From positions 45,452 to 109,451 of the forward strand of contig NZ_PTXN01000015.1 in the NCBI RefSeq assembly GCF_012726345.1: DNA of 64,000 bases. The letters run 5' to 3'. The stretch comes from Marinomonas sp. UCMA 3892 (GTDB taxonomy: Bacteria > Pseudomonadota > Gammaproteobacteria > Pseudomonadales > Marinomonadaceae). Below are positions 48,163-58,216 of the stretch, one piece after another. A program made the position numbers and the translations under genes. Numbering within the stretch: the first letter of the stretch is position 1; every line of letters begins with the position of its first letter. The notes beneath the pieces were generated by a model that worked only from the letters and a program-made list of their open reading frames with translations, did not search any database and had not been told where the DNA came from.

Positions 48163-50394
48163 ATGTCAGAGGCGCTTCTTACCCCTTACCCTTTTATCAA
48201 AGTCGCTCTACCCGTGCCGATGCGCACTCTGTTCGACTATAAAGTGCCCAAAGCCATCGCATTAAGACATGCGCTAAAACCTGGCATGCGCGTCAAAGTG
48301 CCCTTTGGTAAAAGCAGTCGTCTTGGCGTTATTGTCGCCCTAAGCGAAACCAGTGACTGGGATCCAGAGCAAGTCAAACCACTGACATCAATGCACGATC
48401 AAAGCCCAGTAATTACCGAAGAGCTGATGGCATTATGTGAATGGGCTGCACGTTACTATCATCATCCAATTGGCGATGTCATCTTTCACGCCTTACCGGT
48501 ATTACTACGCAAAGGTGAGAGTGCGGAATTTCGTACAGAAAATTGGTGGCTCACCACACCAGAAGGGCAAGCATTGCCGCTTGAACAACTGAGCCGAGCA
48601 CCCCGCCAACAAGATTTTTTGAAGGCAGTGCAACAACATCCCAATGGCTTAAGCCAACACGCTGCATCAGTTTTAGACCTTGCCCCTGCCGCCGGAAAAA
48701 GTCTAGAAGAGAAAGGTTTGCTGCGCCGAGAGCCTCGTTCCTTCAATAAAGGCGGCGAAAAGCACGCTCATCAGACTCAGGTCCCACCGACACTTAACCC
48801 TGAGCAAATGCGCGCAACAGAACATTTATTAGATTACCGTCATCAATTCAACGTTACGTTATTGGACGGCGTGACTGGCAGTGGTAAAACGGAAGTATTT
48901 CTTCGAGTCATGGAGCGCTTGATCGAGGAAGGAAAGCAAATTCTTGTCATGGTGCCAGAGATAGGCCTGACACCTCAAACTCTAAAACGCTTTGAAATTC
49001 GCTTCAATACCGACATTGTCCTAATGCATTCTAATATGAGTGATCGAGAACGTTTGGATGCTTGGTTACTTGCGGCAAGCGGCCATGCCAAAATTATCAT
49101 TGGCACAAGGTCAGCGGCTTTTATCCCAGCCCCCAACCTTGGCATGATTGTCATTGATGAAGAACATGACACCTCTTACAAGCAACATGAAGGCTTTCGA
49201 TATCATGCTCGTGATCTCGCTATAAAGCGCGCTCAAGCCCTTAACATTCCGGTATTACTTGCTTCCGCCACCCCCTCTTACGAAAGCCTAACCAATGCTC
49301 TACAAAAACGCTTTGCTTGGCTGAAACTTCGTCAACGAGCTGGGAATGCACACATTCCTGAAATGGAGCGAGTAGACCTTAGAGGCAAAACCTTGGTTCA
49401 TGGTTTCAGTGAGCATGCACTGGCTAGCATGAAGCTGTGTTTAGAGCGTAAAGAGCAGGTCTTAGTCTTTCTGAACCGTCGTGGCTACGCACCGACCCTG
49501 ATGTGTCACCAGTGTGGCTGGATTGCCGCCTGTGATCATTGTGACGTCAACCTAACGGTGCATAAGCGAGCAAACAAACTTCATTGTCACCATTGCGACA
49601 CGCAAAAAGCATTGCTTCATACTTGCCCTGAGTGTCAGTCAGAAGAGTTATTTACCGTTGGTGAAGGCACGGAACAAATAGAAACTCAGCTAAGCACACT
49701 ATTTAAAGATGTACCTATTTTGCGTATTGATCGTGACAGCACTCAGCGAAAATCTGCTATGGCAAAGCTGACCCAGAAAATCCATGAACATGATCAAGCT
49801 ATTCTAATCGGTACACAAATGCTGGCGAAAGGTCATCATTTTCCTAACGTTACTCTCGTCATTATCATGGATGCCGACGCAGGTTTATTCTCTTCCGATT
49901 TTCGAGGCATGGAGCGCACCGCTCAGCTAATCACTCAAGTCGCAGGTCGTGCTGGTCGTGCCAAGAAACCGGGGCACGTATTATTACAAACCTATCATCC
50001 AGATCATGCGGCTATCGAATGTTTATGCAATCTCGGTTACGAACACTTTGCTATTGATGGTTTGGCCGAACGTAAATCGCTTTCACTTCCGCCCTTTTAT
50101 CATCAAGTCATCATTCGCGCCGAATCGGGTAATGAACAAGAGGCTATGCAGCTCTTATCCGCCATGAGAAACGACCTTGAACCTTACTTTGCCAAGGACG
50201 TTTATCTGGTTGGCCCTTATGCAGCCATCATCGTTCGCAAAGCGGGGCAGCATCGTGCTCTGATTTCAATCAAAGCCGCTCAGCGTGCGCCTTTGCACCA
50301 AGCGACGCAAATGATGACCGAATGGTTAGAACAATCCACAAAACAACATAGAATTCGTTTCGCAATTGATGTCGATCCACTGGAAACTTACTGA
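48163..50394 (+). CDS. priA: Primosomal replication protein N' (PriA helicase)
   Basis: 743 residues. The N-terminal DNA-binding domain is followed by Walker A GVTGSGKTEVF (about 236), the DEEH box VIDEEHDTSYKQ and helicase motifs ending QVAGRAGRAKKPG. Eight zinc cysteines lie in an insertion (CHQCGW, CDHC, CHHC, CPECQ; about 448-492). PriA restarts stalled replication forks. The gene is usually next to rpmE, as here. Confidence 0.95.
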   Translation: MSEALLTPYPFIKVALPVPMRTLFDYKVPKAIALRHALKPGMRVKVPFGKSSRLGVIVALSETSDWDPEQVKPLTSMHDQSPVITEELMALCEWAARYYHHPIGDVIFHALPVLLRKGESAEFRTENWWLTTPEGQALPLEQLSRAPRQQDFLKAVQQHPNGLSQHAASVLDLAPAAGKSLEEKGLLRREPRSFNKGGEKHAHQTQVPPTLNPEQMRATEHLLDYRHQFNVTLLDGVTGSGKTEVFLRVMERLIEEGKQILVMVPEIGLTPQTLKRFEIRFNTDIVLMHSNMSDRERLDAWLLAASGHAKIIIGTRSAAFIPAPNLGMIVIDEEHDTSYKQHEGFRYHARDLAIKRAQALNIPVLLASATPSYESLTNALQKRFAWLKLRQRAGNAHIPEMERVDLRGKTLVHGFSEHALASMKLCLERKEQVLVFLNRRGYAPTLMCHQCGWIAACDHCDVNLTVHKRANKLHCHHCDTQKALLHTCPECQSEELFTVGEGTEQIETQLSTLFKDVPILRIDRDSTQRKSAMAKLTQKIHEHDQAILIGTQMLAKGHHFPNVTLVIIMDADAGLFSSDFRGMERTAQLITQVAGRAGRAKKPGHVLLQTYHPDHAAIECLCNLGYEHFAIDGLAERKSLSLPPFYHQVIIRAESGNEQEAMQLLSAMRNDLEPYFAKDVYLVGPYAAIIVRKAGQHRALISIKAAQRAPLHQATQMMTEWLEQSTKQHRIRFAIDVDPLETY

Positions 50395-50470
50395 TCTTGC
50401 CCGCATAATGTGCGCAACTCACATTCTGTTTATTTATTTACGCTAAAGCTAAAAGCAAAAAGCCCAAATT

Positions 50471-51094
50471 ATGTTTAATCCTGTTCAAATTGCAGCAAAA
50501 GGAAGTCGCCCAAAGAAAGGCGCGACACGTCGTACACCACCGCCACCAAAACGCAAAACTGCTTGGTGGCTTTGGCTGCTGGTTCCAGCAATCCTTGTAG
50601 CGTTTATTTACGGGCTTACACAGTTAAACCAAGTCGTGCCAAAAGCTAAACCGGTTGAAAAAGAAAAAATTCAAGTCCCTGCACCGGCCCCTAAGCCTAA
50701 ACCCGCTCCAGCACCGGCAAAAGCGGAAGTAAAAGCTAACGTTGCACCGAAAAAAGATACGTTTGAGTTTTATCAAATATTGCAAGACAGTGAAGTGGAC
50801 ACCAGTCACGTTGATGCTTATCAATACACACCACGAGGCGAGCAAGATTTTTATTATATGATCCAAGCCGCTTCCTTCCGTAATGCTGAAGATGCCGACC
50901 GTTTACGAGCTAAGCTAATTCTATCTGGCATGGTTGAAGCCAACATTCGCAAAACCATGGGAAAAGGCGATCAGCCTTGGTATCGCGTGGTATTAGGACC
51001 TTATGAATCACGCTCAAAAATGAACCGGGCAGAAGATAAGCTGGTTTCCATGGATATTGCCTCCTATTCCTATAAAGTTAAAAAAGAGCCATAA
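50471..51094 (+). CDS. FtsN-like SPOR-domain protein
   Basis: 207 residues. A basic cytoplasmic N-terminus with poly-proline (TPPPPKRK), one membrane helix (WWLWLLVPAILVAFIYGL, about 33-51), a Pro/Lys/Ala linker and a C-terminal SPOR domain (FYYMIQAASFRNAEDADRL and WYRVVLGPYES). Layout and place between priA and hslV fit FtsN, the late division activator, though the short essential helix of FtsN is not evident. It may be called simply a SPOR protein. Confidence 0.8.
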   Translation: MFNPVQIAAKGSRPKKGATRRTPPPPKRKTAWWLWLLVPAILVAFIYGLTQLNQVVPKAKPVEKEKIQVPAPAPKPKPAPAPAKAEVKANVAPKKDTFEFYQILQDSEVDTSHVDAYQYTPRGEQDFYYMIQAASFRNAEDADRLRAKLILSGMVEANIRKTMGKGDQPWYRVVLGPYESRSKMNRAEDKLVSMDIASYSYKVKKEP

Positions 51095-51104
51095 CCTTCC
51101 CCAT
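51077..51104 (+). promoter_or_regulatory. Possible heat-shock (sigma-32) promoter of hslVU
   Basis: GTTAAA (51077-51082), a 16-base spacer and CCCCAT (51099-51104, continuing AAT) resemble CTTGAA-N13-17-CCCCATnTA. The -35 lies inside the end of the SPOR gene. Confidence 0.45.
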
Positions 51105-51115
51105 AATTTTGTCTA

Positions 51116-51155
51116 GATTGCATACAGAAAGTGAAATCTAACTCTGTATGCAATC
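51116..51155 (+). promoter_or_regulatory. Leader stem-loop of hslVU
   Basis: GATTGCATACAGA and its exact complement (13 base pairs) enclose a 14-base loop, 58 bases before hslV. It would be at the 5' end of a transcript from the sigma-32-like promoter. No U-tract follows, so it is not a standard terminator. Confidence 0.6.
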
Positions 51156-51213
51156 CTTGCTTGAAATCTTCCTGCTTGCCCCCATTTCGTTAGAATCGAA
51201 ACTGGAGTAGACC

Positions 51214-51765
51214 ATGACAACAATTCTTACTGTACGTAAAGGCAACCAAGTCGTCGTTGGTGGCGATGGACAAGTATCTCTAGGTAACACTGTGATGAAA
51301 GGCAATGCCCGTAAAGTGCGCCGCCTATACCGTGGTGAAGTCATTGCAGGCTTCGCAGGTGGAACCGCAGACGCCTTCACTTTATTCGAACGCTTTGAAG
51401 GTCAACTAGAAAAACACCAAGGTCACCTTGTACGTGCCGCGGTAGATCTTGCCAAAGATTGGCGATCAGATCGTGCATTACGCAAACTTGAAGCCATGCT
51501 GATTGTCGCGAATAAAGAAAGTACTCTAATCATTACTGGTACTGGCGATGTGGTCGAGCCACAACACGGTGCATTAGCCATTGGTTCTGGCGGTAACTTC
51601 GCAGAAGCGGCAGCTCGCGCCTTAATTGATAACACAGACTTAACAGCCAAAGAAATCGTTGAGAAAAGCCTCAACATCGCCGCTGATATCTGTGTATTCA
51701 CCAATCACAGCTTAACGATCGAAGAAATTACTATTGATACGCAGCTTGAAGATAAGTCTAAGTAA
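51214..51765 (+). CDS. hslV: HslV peptidase subunit of the HslUV protease
   Basis: 183 residues. After removal of the initiator Met, Thr2 is the catalytic N-terminal threonine (TTILTVRKG). GGDGQVSLG and [16 protein letters not shown] are conserved. Twelve subunits form the double-ring proteolytic core fed by HslU. GGAG lies six bases before the ATG. Confidence 0.96.
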   Translation: MTTILTVRKGNQVVVGGDGQVSLGNTVMKGNARKVRRLYRGEVIAGFAGGTADAFTLFERFEGQLEKHQGHLVRAAVDLAKDWRSDRALRKLEAMLIVANKESTLIITGTGDVVEPQHGALAIGSGGNFAEAAARALIDNTDLTAKEIVEKSLNIAADICVFTNHSLTIEEITIDTQLEDKSK

Positions 51766-51851
51766 CACCGAATTAATGTATAGACAGACTTTAAAGCGAC
51801 GCGACCATCATTCAAGAACACATCATTCAAGAACATAAAAGAGATTTGATA

Positions 51852-53174
51852 ATGAGCAGCATGACCCCAAGAGAGACGGTTAACGCCCTGGACAACCACA
51901 TTATTGGTCAGCAAAAAGCAAAACGTGCGGTGGCCATCGCACTGCGTAATCGCTGGCGTCGCATGCAACTTCCTGAAGAAATGCGAGCGGAAGTGACACC
52001 TAAAAACATTTTAATGATTGGGCCAACTGGTGTTGGTAAAACTGAAATAGCGCGTCGTTTGGCTAAACTAGCCAATGCTCCTTTCATTAAGATTGAAGCC
52101 ACTAAATTCACCGAAGTGGGTTATGTTGGTCGCGATGTTGAATCTATCATCCGTGATTTAGTCGAAATGGCTATCAAAATGCTACGCGAGCAAGAAACCG
52201 CGAAGCTACGTCATAAGGCAGAAGATGCGGCAGAAGATCGCATTTTGGATGTGCTATTACCACCAGCGCGCGGTGGTGATCCTGAGCTAGAAGATAATAG
52301 TACACGCCAGACTTTCCGCAAAAAATTGCGCGAAGGCCAATTGGATGACAAAGAAATCGACATTGATGTTGCTGACTCTCCAATGGGGGTCGAAATCATG
52401 ACGCCACCAGGCATGGAAGAAATGACCAGCCAATTACAAAATCTTTTCTCGAGCTTTGGTTCTCAGAAAACCAAAAAGCGCAAAATGAAAGTGAAAGACG
52501 CTTTCCGCCAAGTTCGTGATGAAGAAGCTGCTAAGTTGGTAAACGAAGAAGAGCTAAAAGCGCGCGCAGTTGAAGCCGTTGAGCAAAACGGCATCGTCTT
52601 CTTAGATGAAATAGATAAAGTCGCAAAGAGCTCTGAACGCTCAGGTGGGGAAGTTTCTCGCGAAGGCGTACAGCGTGATTTGTTACCTTTAGTTGAAGGT
52701 TGTACTGTTAGCACTAAATACGGCATGATCAAAACCGACCATATTCTGTTTATTGCTTCTGGTGCTTTCCACCTATCTAAACCATCCGACTTGATCCCCG
52801 AGCTACAAGGTCGTTTACCTATTCGTGTTGAATTAGATGCTCTTACCGTAGACGATTTCAAACGTATTTTAGTCGAGCCAAGCGCCTCCCTCACTAAGCA
52901 GTATGTGGCACTGGCTAAAACTGAGAGCATTAATTTAAACTTTACCGAAGAAGGCATTCACCGCATTGCCGAAATTGCTTACCAAGTAAATGAACGTACA
53001 GAAAATATTGGTGCTCGTCGCTTACACACGGTTCTAGAACGATTACTTGAAGAAGTATCCTATTCAGCCAGTGACATGCCAGATGATCAAGTTGTCGACA
53101 TTACCGCGGCATATGTTGATCAGCAGCTTGGTGAGATTGTTAAAAATGAAGATTTGAGCCAATACATTCTGTAG
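51852..53174 (+). CDS. hslU: HslU ATPase subunit of the HslUV protease
   Basis: 440 residues from the ATG at 51852 ([10 protein letters not shown]), as in family members. Walker [10 protein letters not shown], pore motif GYVGRD, Walker [10 protein letters not shown] and the inserted I-domain (about 110-245) are present. The C-terminus ends DLSQYIL, the tail that activates HslV. It unfolds substrates for HslV. Confidence 0.96.
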   Translation: MSSMTPRETVNALDNHIIGQQKAKRAVAIALRNRWRRMQLPEEMRAEVTPKNILMIGPTGVGKTEIARRLAKLANAPFIKIEATKFTEVGYVGRDVESIIRDLVEMAIKMLREQETAKLRHKAEDAAEDRILDVLLPPARGGDPELEDNSTRQTFRKKLREGQLDDKEIDIDVADSPMGVEIMTPPGMEEMTSQLQNLFSSFGSQKTKKRKMKVKDAFRQVRDEEAAKLVNEEELKARAVEAVEQNGIVFLDEIDKVAKSSERSGGEVSREGVQRDLLPLVEGCTVSTKYGMIKTDHILFIASGAFHLSKPSDLIPELQGRLPIRVELDALTVDDFKRILVEPSASLTKQYVALAKTESINLNFTEEGIHRIAEIAYQVNERTENIGARRLHTVLERLLEEVSYSASDMPDDQVVDITAAYVDQQLGEIVKNEDLSQYIL

Positions 53175-53184
53175 TAACTCAGCT

Positions 53185-53214
53185 AAACAGCCCTTTCACT
53201 GAAAGGGCTGTTTT
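53185..53214 (+). terminator. Terminator after hslU
   Basis: AAACAGCCCTTTC pairs perfectly with GAAAGGGCTGTTT around a 3-base loop and ends in TTTT. Confidence 0.9.
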
Positions 53215-53251
53215 AAGTCGTAATGAGCGAAGACCAGGCAAGGAAAAAATC

Positions 53252-53635
53252 ATGGCCACACCAGTGCCGACCAAAATTAATTACCATAAACAGGCTCGTG
53301 AGTTAGCGATCACTTTCGCTGACGGACAAAGTTTTCGACTCAGCGCTGAGTTTTTAAGAGTTCACTCACCTTCTGCCGAAGTCCGTGGTCACGGTTTGCA
53401 AATGCCCATATTGCAATACGGCAAAAAGAACGTCGGAATCAACAATGTTGAAGGTGCAGGCAACTATGCACTGAAGATTTCCTTTGATGATGGTCACGAC
53501 ACAGGCCTTTATACGTGGGAATATCTCTACAATATTGGTAAAAATCACGATGAGCTTTGGCAAATGTACCTAGATCGCCTTGAAAAAGAAGGTCAGACGC
53601 GTGACACTTCAGTAATTCAAATCCACCAACTTTAA
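53252..53635 (+). CDS. DUF971-family protein (gamma-butyrobetaine hydroxylase-like N-terminal domain)
   Basis: 127 residues forming a single DUF971 domain: LAITFADGQSFRLSAEFLR, VGINNVEGAGNYALKISFDDGHDTG shortened to its core, and YTWEYLYNIGKNHDELW. The domain often binds zinc in hydroxylases, but the free-standing bacterial form next to hslVU has no known activity. AAGGA precedes the ATG. Confidence 0.85.
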   Translation: MATPVPTKINYHKQARELAITFADGQSFRLSAEFLRVHSPSAEVRGHGLQMPILQYGKKNVGINNVEGAGNYALKISFDDGHDTGLYTWEYLYNIGKNHDELWQMYLDRLEKEGQTRDTSVIQIHQL

Positions 53636-53672
53636 CTTGTTTCATATTTAAGACATCATCGGGAAAATTTTT

Positions 53673-54293
53673 ATGGGCTCACTTAGTTTATCGGCACTCA
53701 GCGCTATTGAAAAAGCAATCAATCTTGCCCTTAAACAAGACGCCCCTTCCCAAGCCCGTCTAAGCAAATTAGCAGGACAGCAAGTCTTTCTATATGTAGA
53801 AGACTTCGACTTTATTTTGCAGATTCATATCCTTGAAGAAGGCGTCATGCTCAATCGTCCTGAAAGCTTAGAGGAAATCGAGCTAGACCCACGATTAGAT
53901 ACATTAGTGCAAGGCCCTAGTGCGGCCTACCGAAAATTGCTTGAGGGTGATGGCTTTTTTGACGGAGATTTACGTATTCAAGGCAATGCCCAAGCTCTCA
54001 TGACATTGCATAAAGTGATGGAAAACTTTGAATTTGATTGGGAAGGGTTGCTTGCTGATTACATTGGCGACTTATCCGCAGCCGCCTTGGCGCGCCTACT
54101 GCGTGCTCAATGGTCTTGGAGCAAAGAATTTGCCACCAACGCCAGAATGCAGATGGTCCATCACCTACAAACCGACAGCCAGTTACTGCCAAGCAAAATT
54201 GAATTCGACAACTTCGTCGATGAAATGGAACGCTTCGGCACCTTGATTGATCGTGCTGAAGCCAAACTCAGAATCCTTGAGAAGAAAAGCTAA
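53673..54293 (+). CDS. ubiJ: Ubiquinone biosynthesis accessory factor UbiJ (SCP2-like)
   Basis: 206 residues. The N-terminal SCP2 lipid-binding domain (about 10-110) includes the GDLRIQGNAQAL motif. The C-terminal part is helical and charged. UbiJ helps assemble the soluble ubiquinone-making complex. It normally lies between ubiE and ubiB; neither is in this window, where a convergent EamA gene follows. The start at 53673 follows a weak GGGA site. Confidence 0.8.
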   Translation: MGSLSLSALSAIEKAINLALKQDAPSQARLSKLAGQQVFLYVEDFDFILQIHILEEGVMLNRPESLEEIELDPRLDTLVQGPSAAYRKLLEGDGFFDGDLRIQGNAQALMTLHKVMENFEFDWEGLLADYIGDLSAAALARLLRAQWSWSKEFATNARMQMVHHLQTDSQLLPSKIEFDNFVDEMERFGTLIDRAEAKLRILEKKS

Positions 54294-54310
54294 AACCACT
54301 TTTCTTCTCA
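54278..54310. terminator. Terminator between ubiJ and the EamA gene
   Basis: TGAGAAGAAAAG and its exact complement (12 base pairs, 9-base loop) overlap the ubiJ stop codon. No long U-run, but the pyrimidine-rich arm and convergent layout suggest termination. Confidence 0.6.
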
Positions 54311-54314
54311 CGCT

Positions 54315-55184
54315 TCATTTCTCGCTTGGGTTTACTCGGCTAAAATACACACCGACTATCGTTATCACAAAGCCGATAATCTGAATCATGGTCATGGATT
54401 CACTAAATAGAAAGTAACTTTCTACTGCGGCTAACGGTGGTGCTAGCAATAACATAGTCGTCACCTGAGATGCTCTGACTTTTCTTAATAACCACACCAT
54501 CAAGAAAACACCGCCACCTGATAATACCAATACGCCCCAGATAACCAACAAGAAAGACTCTAATTGAACTTTAAAAAGAGTTTCGCCAAGCAACAACATA
54601 AAGCCAATAGACACGACACTGGCAGCGAGATTTTGCACAGCCATCGAGCTAAAGATATCTGACGATGAAATCGACATTTTCTGATAAGTGACACCAAGGG
54701 ATAGAGTAAATATTGCCGCACAAGCTAAGGTAAATGTCAGTAAGGTCACGCCACCATGAGTCATATCCAACTCTAGCGCTGGGCTAACTACCAATAGCAA
54801 ACCAACAATCCCCACCAGCATACCCACAATGCCTTTAAGCGAGGTCTTTTCCTTAATCAATAAAAAAGCCAACAAGGTAACCAATGCCGGCTGTAACGCA
54901 CCAATCAGCGCCATCATGCCTGCAGGCAATCCTTTGGCAATGGCCACATAGGCAAAGCCAAGGTAAAAGCCATTCATCAACATGCCAGCAATGATATGTT
55001 TCGGTAATTCTTTTATTGGGGGGAAACGTCGGCGCTGCCACAAGGCAATAGCAAGAAACAACAAGCCTGACAGAACAAAACGAATGCTCAAAAAAACGTT
55101 AGGATCAATTAGACCAACGATGAATTTTCCCGTGATAAAGCCCGTCGACCAAATAACTACTAAAAGTACATATAAAAATGCCAT
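54315..55184 (-). CDS. EamA-family (DMT) transporter
   Basis: 289 residues with ten membrane segments arranged as two EamA repeats (about 1-135 and 145-285). VIWSTGFITGKFIVG at the start and LIGALQPALVTLLAFLLIKE in the first repeat are typical. Such proteins export or import small metabolites, often amino acids; the substrate is unknown. AGGGA precedes the ATG. Confidence 0.87.
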   Translation of the reverse strand: MAFLYVLLVVIWSTGFITGKFIVGLIDPNVFLSIRFVLSGLLFLAIALWQRRRFPPIKELPKHIIAGMLMNGFYLGFAYVAIAKGLPAGMMALIGALQPALVTLLAFLLIKEKTSLKGIVGMLVGIVGLLLVVSPALELDMTHGGVTLLTFTLACAAIFTLSLGVTYQKMSISSSDIFSSMAVQNLAASVVSIGFMLLLGETLFKVQLESFLLVIWGVLVLSGGGVFLMVWLLRKVRASQVTTMLLLAPPLAAVESYFLFSESMTMIQIIGFVITIVGVYFSRVNPSEK

Positions 55185-55254
55185 TCAAATTCCCTTTCTT
55201 TTTTAGCAATATGAATTTGCTAAGCGTTACCCGAATAATTTCAAAACTCATTTT

Positions 55255-56235
55255 CTAGAAGCCAGCTCTAATTTCTTCACTCAAAAGACCTAAACCTATC
55301 AAGAAACTCAATTTCACAAACGCAGCTTCGTAAGTCATATCGATCCCCGAAACGACCCCCGCTTTAACCAAGGCAGAACCAGCAGCATAAGCACCAGCAG
55401 CAACACTTCCGGCGCCACATTGGCTCACATTGACAATAACAACTCCGCGGTCTGTCGCAGTTTTTAATAGTGCTAAAAGAGCAGGATCTTTATCGGGTGC
55501 ATTGCCTGCACCATAGCTTAATAACACAGCTCCTTTTACTCTTTCACTCAATAAGCCTTGCCAATGAGCGGCCTGCACACCAGGGAAAACAGGCAGAATA
55601 GTTACAGAGCCTTCGTCCATATCTGGGATTTGAATAACCATTGGTTGCTTAATAAGATTCGTAGAGCGCCAACGCCAATCAATACCTAATACGCCTCGCT
55701 CAGAGCAATTTGGGGAACTGAAAGCTTGCCAATCACTGGTGTGAGCTTTATGCGCTCGGTCACCTTCTATCAATCGGCCTGCAAAGAATAAAAACACACC
55801 ATTGCTATTCTTTTCACAATTAAGTTCTTCGCAAGCAGAAATGGCGCCCATAACATTTATCATCGCATCAGTTCGCACCTTATACATAGGCACTTGTGAA
55901 CCTGTCACGATAATAGGTTTGTCGCTGTGAGCAAACATAAAAGACAACGCTGCCGACGTATAAGCCATGGTGTCTGTACCATGTAATACAATAAAAGCAT
56001 CGAAGTCATGCCACTTGCTTTCAATATCACGAGCGATGGTTTGCCAGTCCTTTGGGGTCGCATTTGAGGAATCGATCAGTTCTGGGTAGCTTGAAATAAC
56101 AAAGTCATGACTAAGTTCATCGGCTTCATTTAAATGTTGGATAAGATGATCAGCAAAAGCCGCATCAGGTATCAAGCCTTGATCCGAAGGCACCATACCA
56201 ATGGTGCCGCCAGTGTAGGCAATATAAATCTTCAT
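55255..56235 (-). CDS. ansA: Type I L-asparaginase
   Basis: 326 residues from the ATG at 56233-56235 (MKIYIAYTGGTIGM), which places the first catalytic Thr (TGGTIG) in the expected position. The second motif is VLHGTDTMAYTSAALSF with Thr-Asp. It lacks a signal peptide, so it is the cytoplasmic type, which degrades asparagine to aspartate. A GTG 45 bases earlier is less likely. Confidence 0.92.
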   Translation of the reverse strand: MKIYIAYTGGTIGMVPSDQGLIPDAAFADHLIQHLNEADELSHDFVISSYPELIDSSNATPKDWQTIARDIESKWHDFDAFIVLHGTDTMAYTSAALSFMFAHSDKPIIVTGSQVPMYKVRTDAMINVMGAISACEELNCEKNSNGVFLFFAGRLIEGDRAHKAHTSDWQAFSSPNCSERGVLGIDWRWRSTNLIKQPMVIQIPDMDEGSVTILPVFPGVQAAHWQGLLSERVKGAVLLSYGAGNAPDKDPALLALLKTATDRGVVIVNVSQCGAGSVAAGAYAAGSALVKAGVVSGIDMTYEAAFVKLSFLIGLGLLSEEIRAGF

Positions 56236-56289
56236 TTGCTGATTTTTCCTCTTTGTTAATTCTATTTCAGGACGGGACACTTAAGACAT

Positions 56290-56321
56290 AAAAGGCGCTA
56301 TTCTTTAGAAAAGCGCCTTTT
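56290..56321 (-). terminator. Terminator of argS
   Basis: AAAAGGCGCT and AGCGCCTTTT (10 base pairs) flank a 12-base loop, with U-tracts on both sides, about 30 bases past the argS stop. Confidence 0.85.
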
Positions 56322-56348
56322 ATTTTACTCATTAGAAACGTAGATAAA

Positions 56349-58082
56349 TTACATACGCTCTAAGGTTTCAATCCCTAGCAAAGACAAGCCAAGTTTCAAG
56401 GTTGAAGCGGTATTCAAAGCCAATTGTAAGCGACTATGTTTCACTTCATCCTCGGCATTAAGAATAGGACAAGCTTCATAGAAAGTCATAAAGGTTCCCG
56501 CTAGATCATACAAGTAAGCACATAAGAAATGCGGCATACCATCATTAGCGACCTGTTGAATGGCCTCTTCAAACTGACATAACTTAACCGCCAAAGCACG
56601 CTCTTGTGGCTCGTCGATCGAGATCTCACCCGTCAAGTTAACGACATCGATTTCCGAACGCTTCACAATACTTGCCACACGAGAATAGGCATACAACAAG
56701 TACGGCGCGGTATTGCCTTCGAAACTCAACATAGAGTCCCAATTAAAGACATAATCACTGGTACGGTTCTTCGATAAATCCGCGTATTTAACCGACGCAA
56801 TACCAACCACACGACCAATGTTACGCAGCTCTTCTTCGTCCATTTCTGGATTCTTCGATGCCACTAATTGATAAGCACGCTCTTGCGCTTCTTCCAATAA
56901 AGAAGACAATTTCGCCACGCCACCTGAGCGTGTTTTGAATGGTTTACCATCGCTGCCCATCACAGTACCAAACGGCATGTGCTCTAATTGTGTTTCAGGT
57001 TTCACAAAGCCTGCTTTACGAGACAAGGTGAAAATTTGCTGGAAGTGCAAAGACTGGCGCGCATCTACAAAGTACAAAACACGATTCGCATTCAAAGTAT
57101 GCTGACGGAAACGCACCGCCGCCAAATCCGTTGTGGCATATAAGAAACCGCCACCGGTCTTTTGTACGATAATCGGTGTGATTTCGCCTTCTTTATTAGC
57201 AAACTCTTCCATGAAGACACATTGTGCACCATTGGATTCTTGCAGCAAACCTTGTTCTTTCAGCTCGTTAACAACATTGGCAAGGTCATCGTTATAAGCG
57301 CTTTCTGGCATCACGTGCTGGCGCTCCAAAGACACGCCAAGCATTTTGTAAGTCTCTTCACAGTGCGTCAGAGAGATATTGATAAACTCATCCCAAAGAG
57401 CCAAACATTCTTCATCTCCAGACTGCAACGCCACCACCAATTCACGAGAGCGAGTAGCAAAAGCTTCATCCTCATCGAAACAGGTTTTCGCTGCGCGGTA
57501 AAAGGTTTCTAGATCAGAAAGCGCCATGCTGATGGTGGCATTTTCAGAGCGTAAACGTTCCATGTACGCCAACAACATACCAAACTGCGTGCCCCAATCA
57601 CCCACATGGTTTTGACGCACCACATGATGACCAAAAAACTCTAACGTACGAACAACAGCATCACCAATCACCGTTGAACGAAGGTGTCCAACGTGCATTT
57701 CTTTTGCAAGGTTTGGTGAAGAATAATCCACCACAACCGTTTCTGGTGCATCAACAGGATTTACATCAAGACGTTCGCTCGTGCGCAATTGCGTCAGCTC
57801 TTTGCTCAACCACACGTTCTTCAAGAAAATATTGATAAAGCCAGGCCCTGCGATTTCCACTTTTTCAGCAAGGTCAGACAAATCTAATTTATCTAATGTG
57901 GCTTGAGCGAAATCACGTGGATTCATTTTCAAGGCTTTTGCCGCGCCCATGATGCCATTGGCTTGATAATCACCAAATTGAACTTTTGCAGATTGGCGCA
58001 CTAACGCTTGCGCCGTATCAGACGCGCCAGCTGCAACCATAGCCGCTTGAATGCGTTGATTTAGAAGAGTTTGAATATTCAC
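56349..58082 (-). CDS. argS: Arginyl-tRNA synthetase
   Basis: 577 residues, class I synthetase. The N-terminal Add-1 domain is followed by the HIGH-type motif [13 protein letters not shown] and the C-terminal helical anticodon-binding domain ending LGIETLERM. It charges tRNA-Arg. The start is a GTG at 58080-58082. No classical KMSKS is seen, as usual in ArgS. Two hairpins lie upstream in the gap to ilvA. Confidence 0.96.
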   Translation of the reverse strand: MNIQTLLNQRIQAAMVAAGASDTAQALVRQSAKVQFGDYQANGIMGAAKALKMNPRDFAQATLDKLDLSDLAEKVEIAGPGFINIFLKNVWLSKELTQLRTSERLDVNPVDAPETVVVDYSSPNLAKEMHVGHLRSTVIGDAVVRTLEFFGHHVVRQNHVGDWGTQFGMLLAYMERLRSENATISMALSDLETFYRAAKTCFDEDEAFATRSRELVVALQSGDEECLALWDEFINISLTHCEETYKMLGVSLERQHVMPESAYNDDLANVVNELKEQGLLQESNGAQCVFMEEFANKEGEITPIIVQKTGGGFLYATTDLAAVRFRQHTLNANRVLYFVDARQSLHFQQIFTLSRKAGFVKPETQLEHMPFGTVMGSDGKPFKTRSGGVAKLSSLLEEAQERAYQLVASKNPEMDEEELRNIGRVVGIASVKYADLSKNRTSDYVFNWDSMLSFEGNTAPYLLYAYSRVASIVKRSEIDVVNLTGEISIDEPQERALAVKLCQFEEAIQQVANDGMPHFLCAYLYDLAGTFMTFYEACPILNAEDEVKHSRLQLALNTASTLKLGLSLLGIETLERM

Positions 58083-58104
58083 AAAGGAGACCTTTAAACA
58101 GTAA

Positions 58105-58130
58105 ATATGTCGCTAATAATGGCGACATAT
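58105..58130. promoter_or_regulatory. Hairpin in the argS leader
   Basis: ATATGTCGC and its exact complement (9 base pairs, 8-base loop), 22 bases before the argS start. Role unknown. Confidence 0.4.
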
Positions 58131-58140
58131 TAGAATCACA

Positions 58141-58172
58141 CAGCCCTCTGATCGTTACCAATCAGAGGGCTG
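58141..58172 (-). terminator. Hairpin after ilvA, possible terminator
   Basis: CAGCCCTCTGAT and its exact complement (12 base pairs, 8-base loop), 45 bases past the ilvA stop. It has no proper U-tract. Confidence 0.5.
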
Positions 58173-58216
58173 AATTCAAAAAATAGTTGCGCTAATGATA
58201 ACCGATTTTCGCGCTT

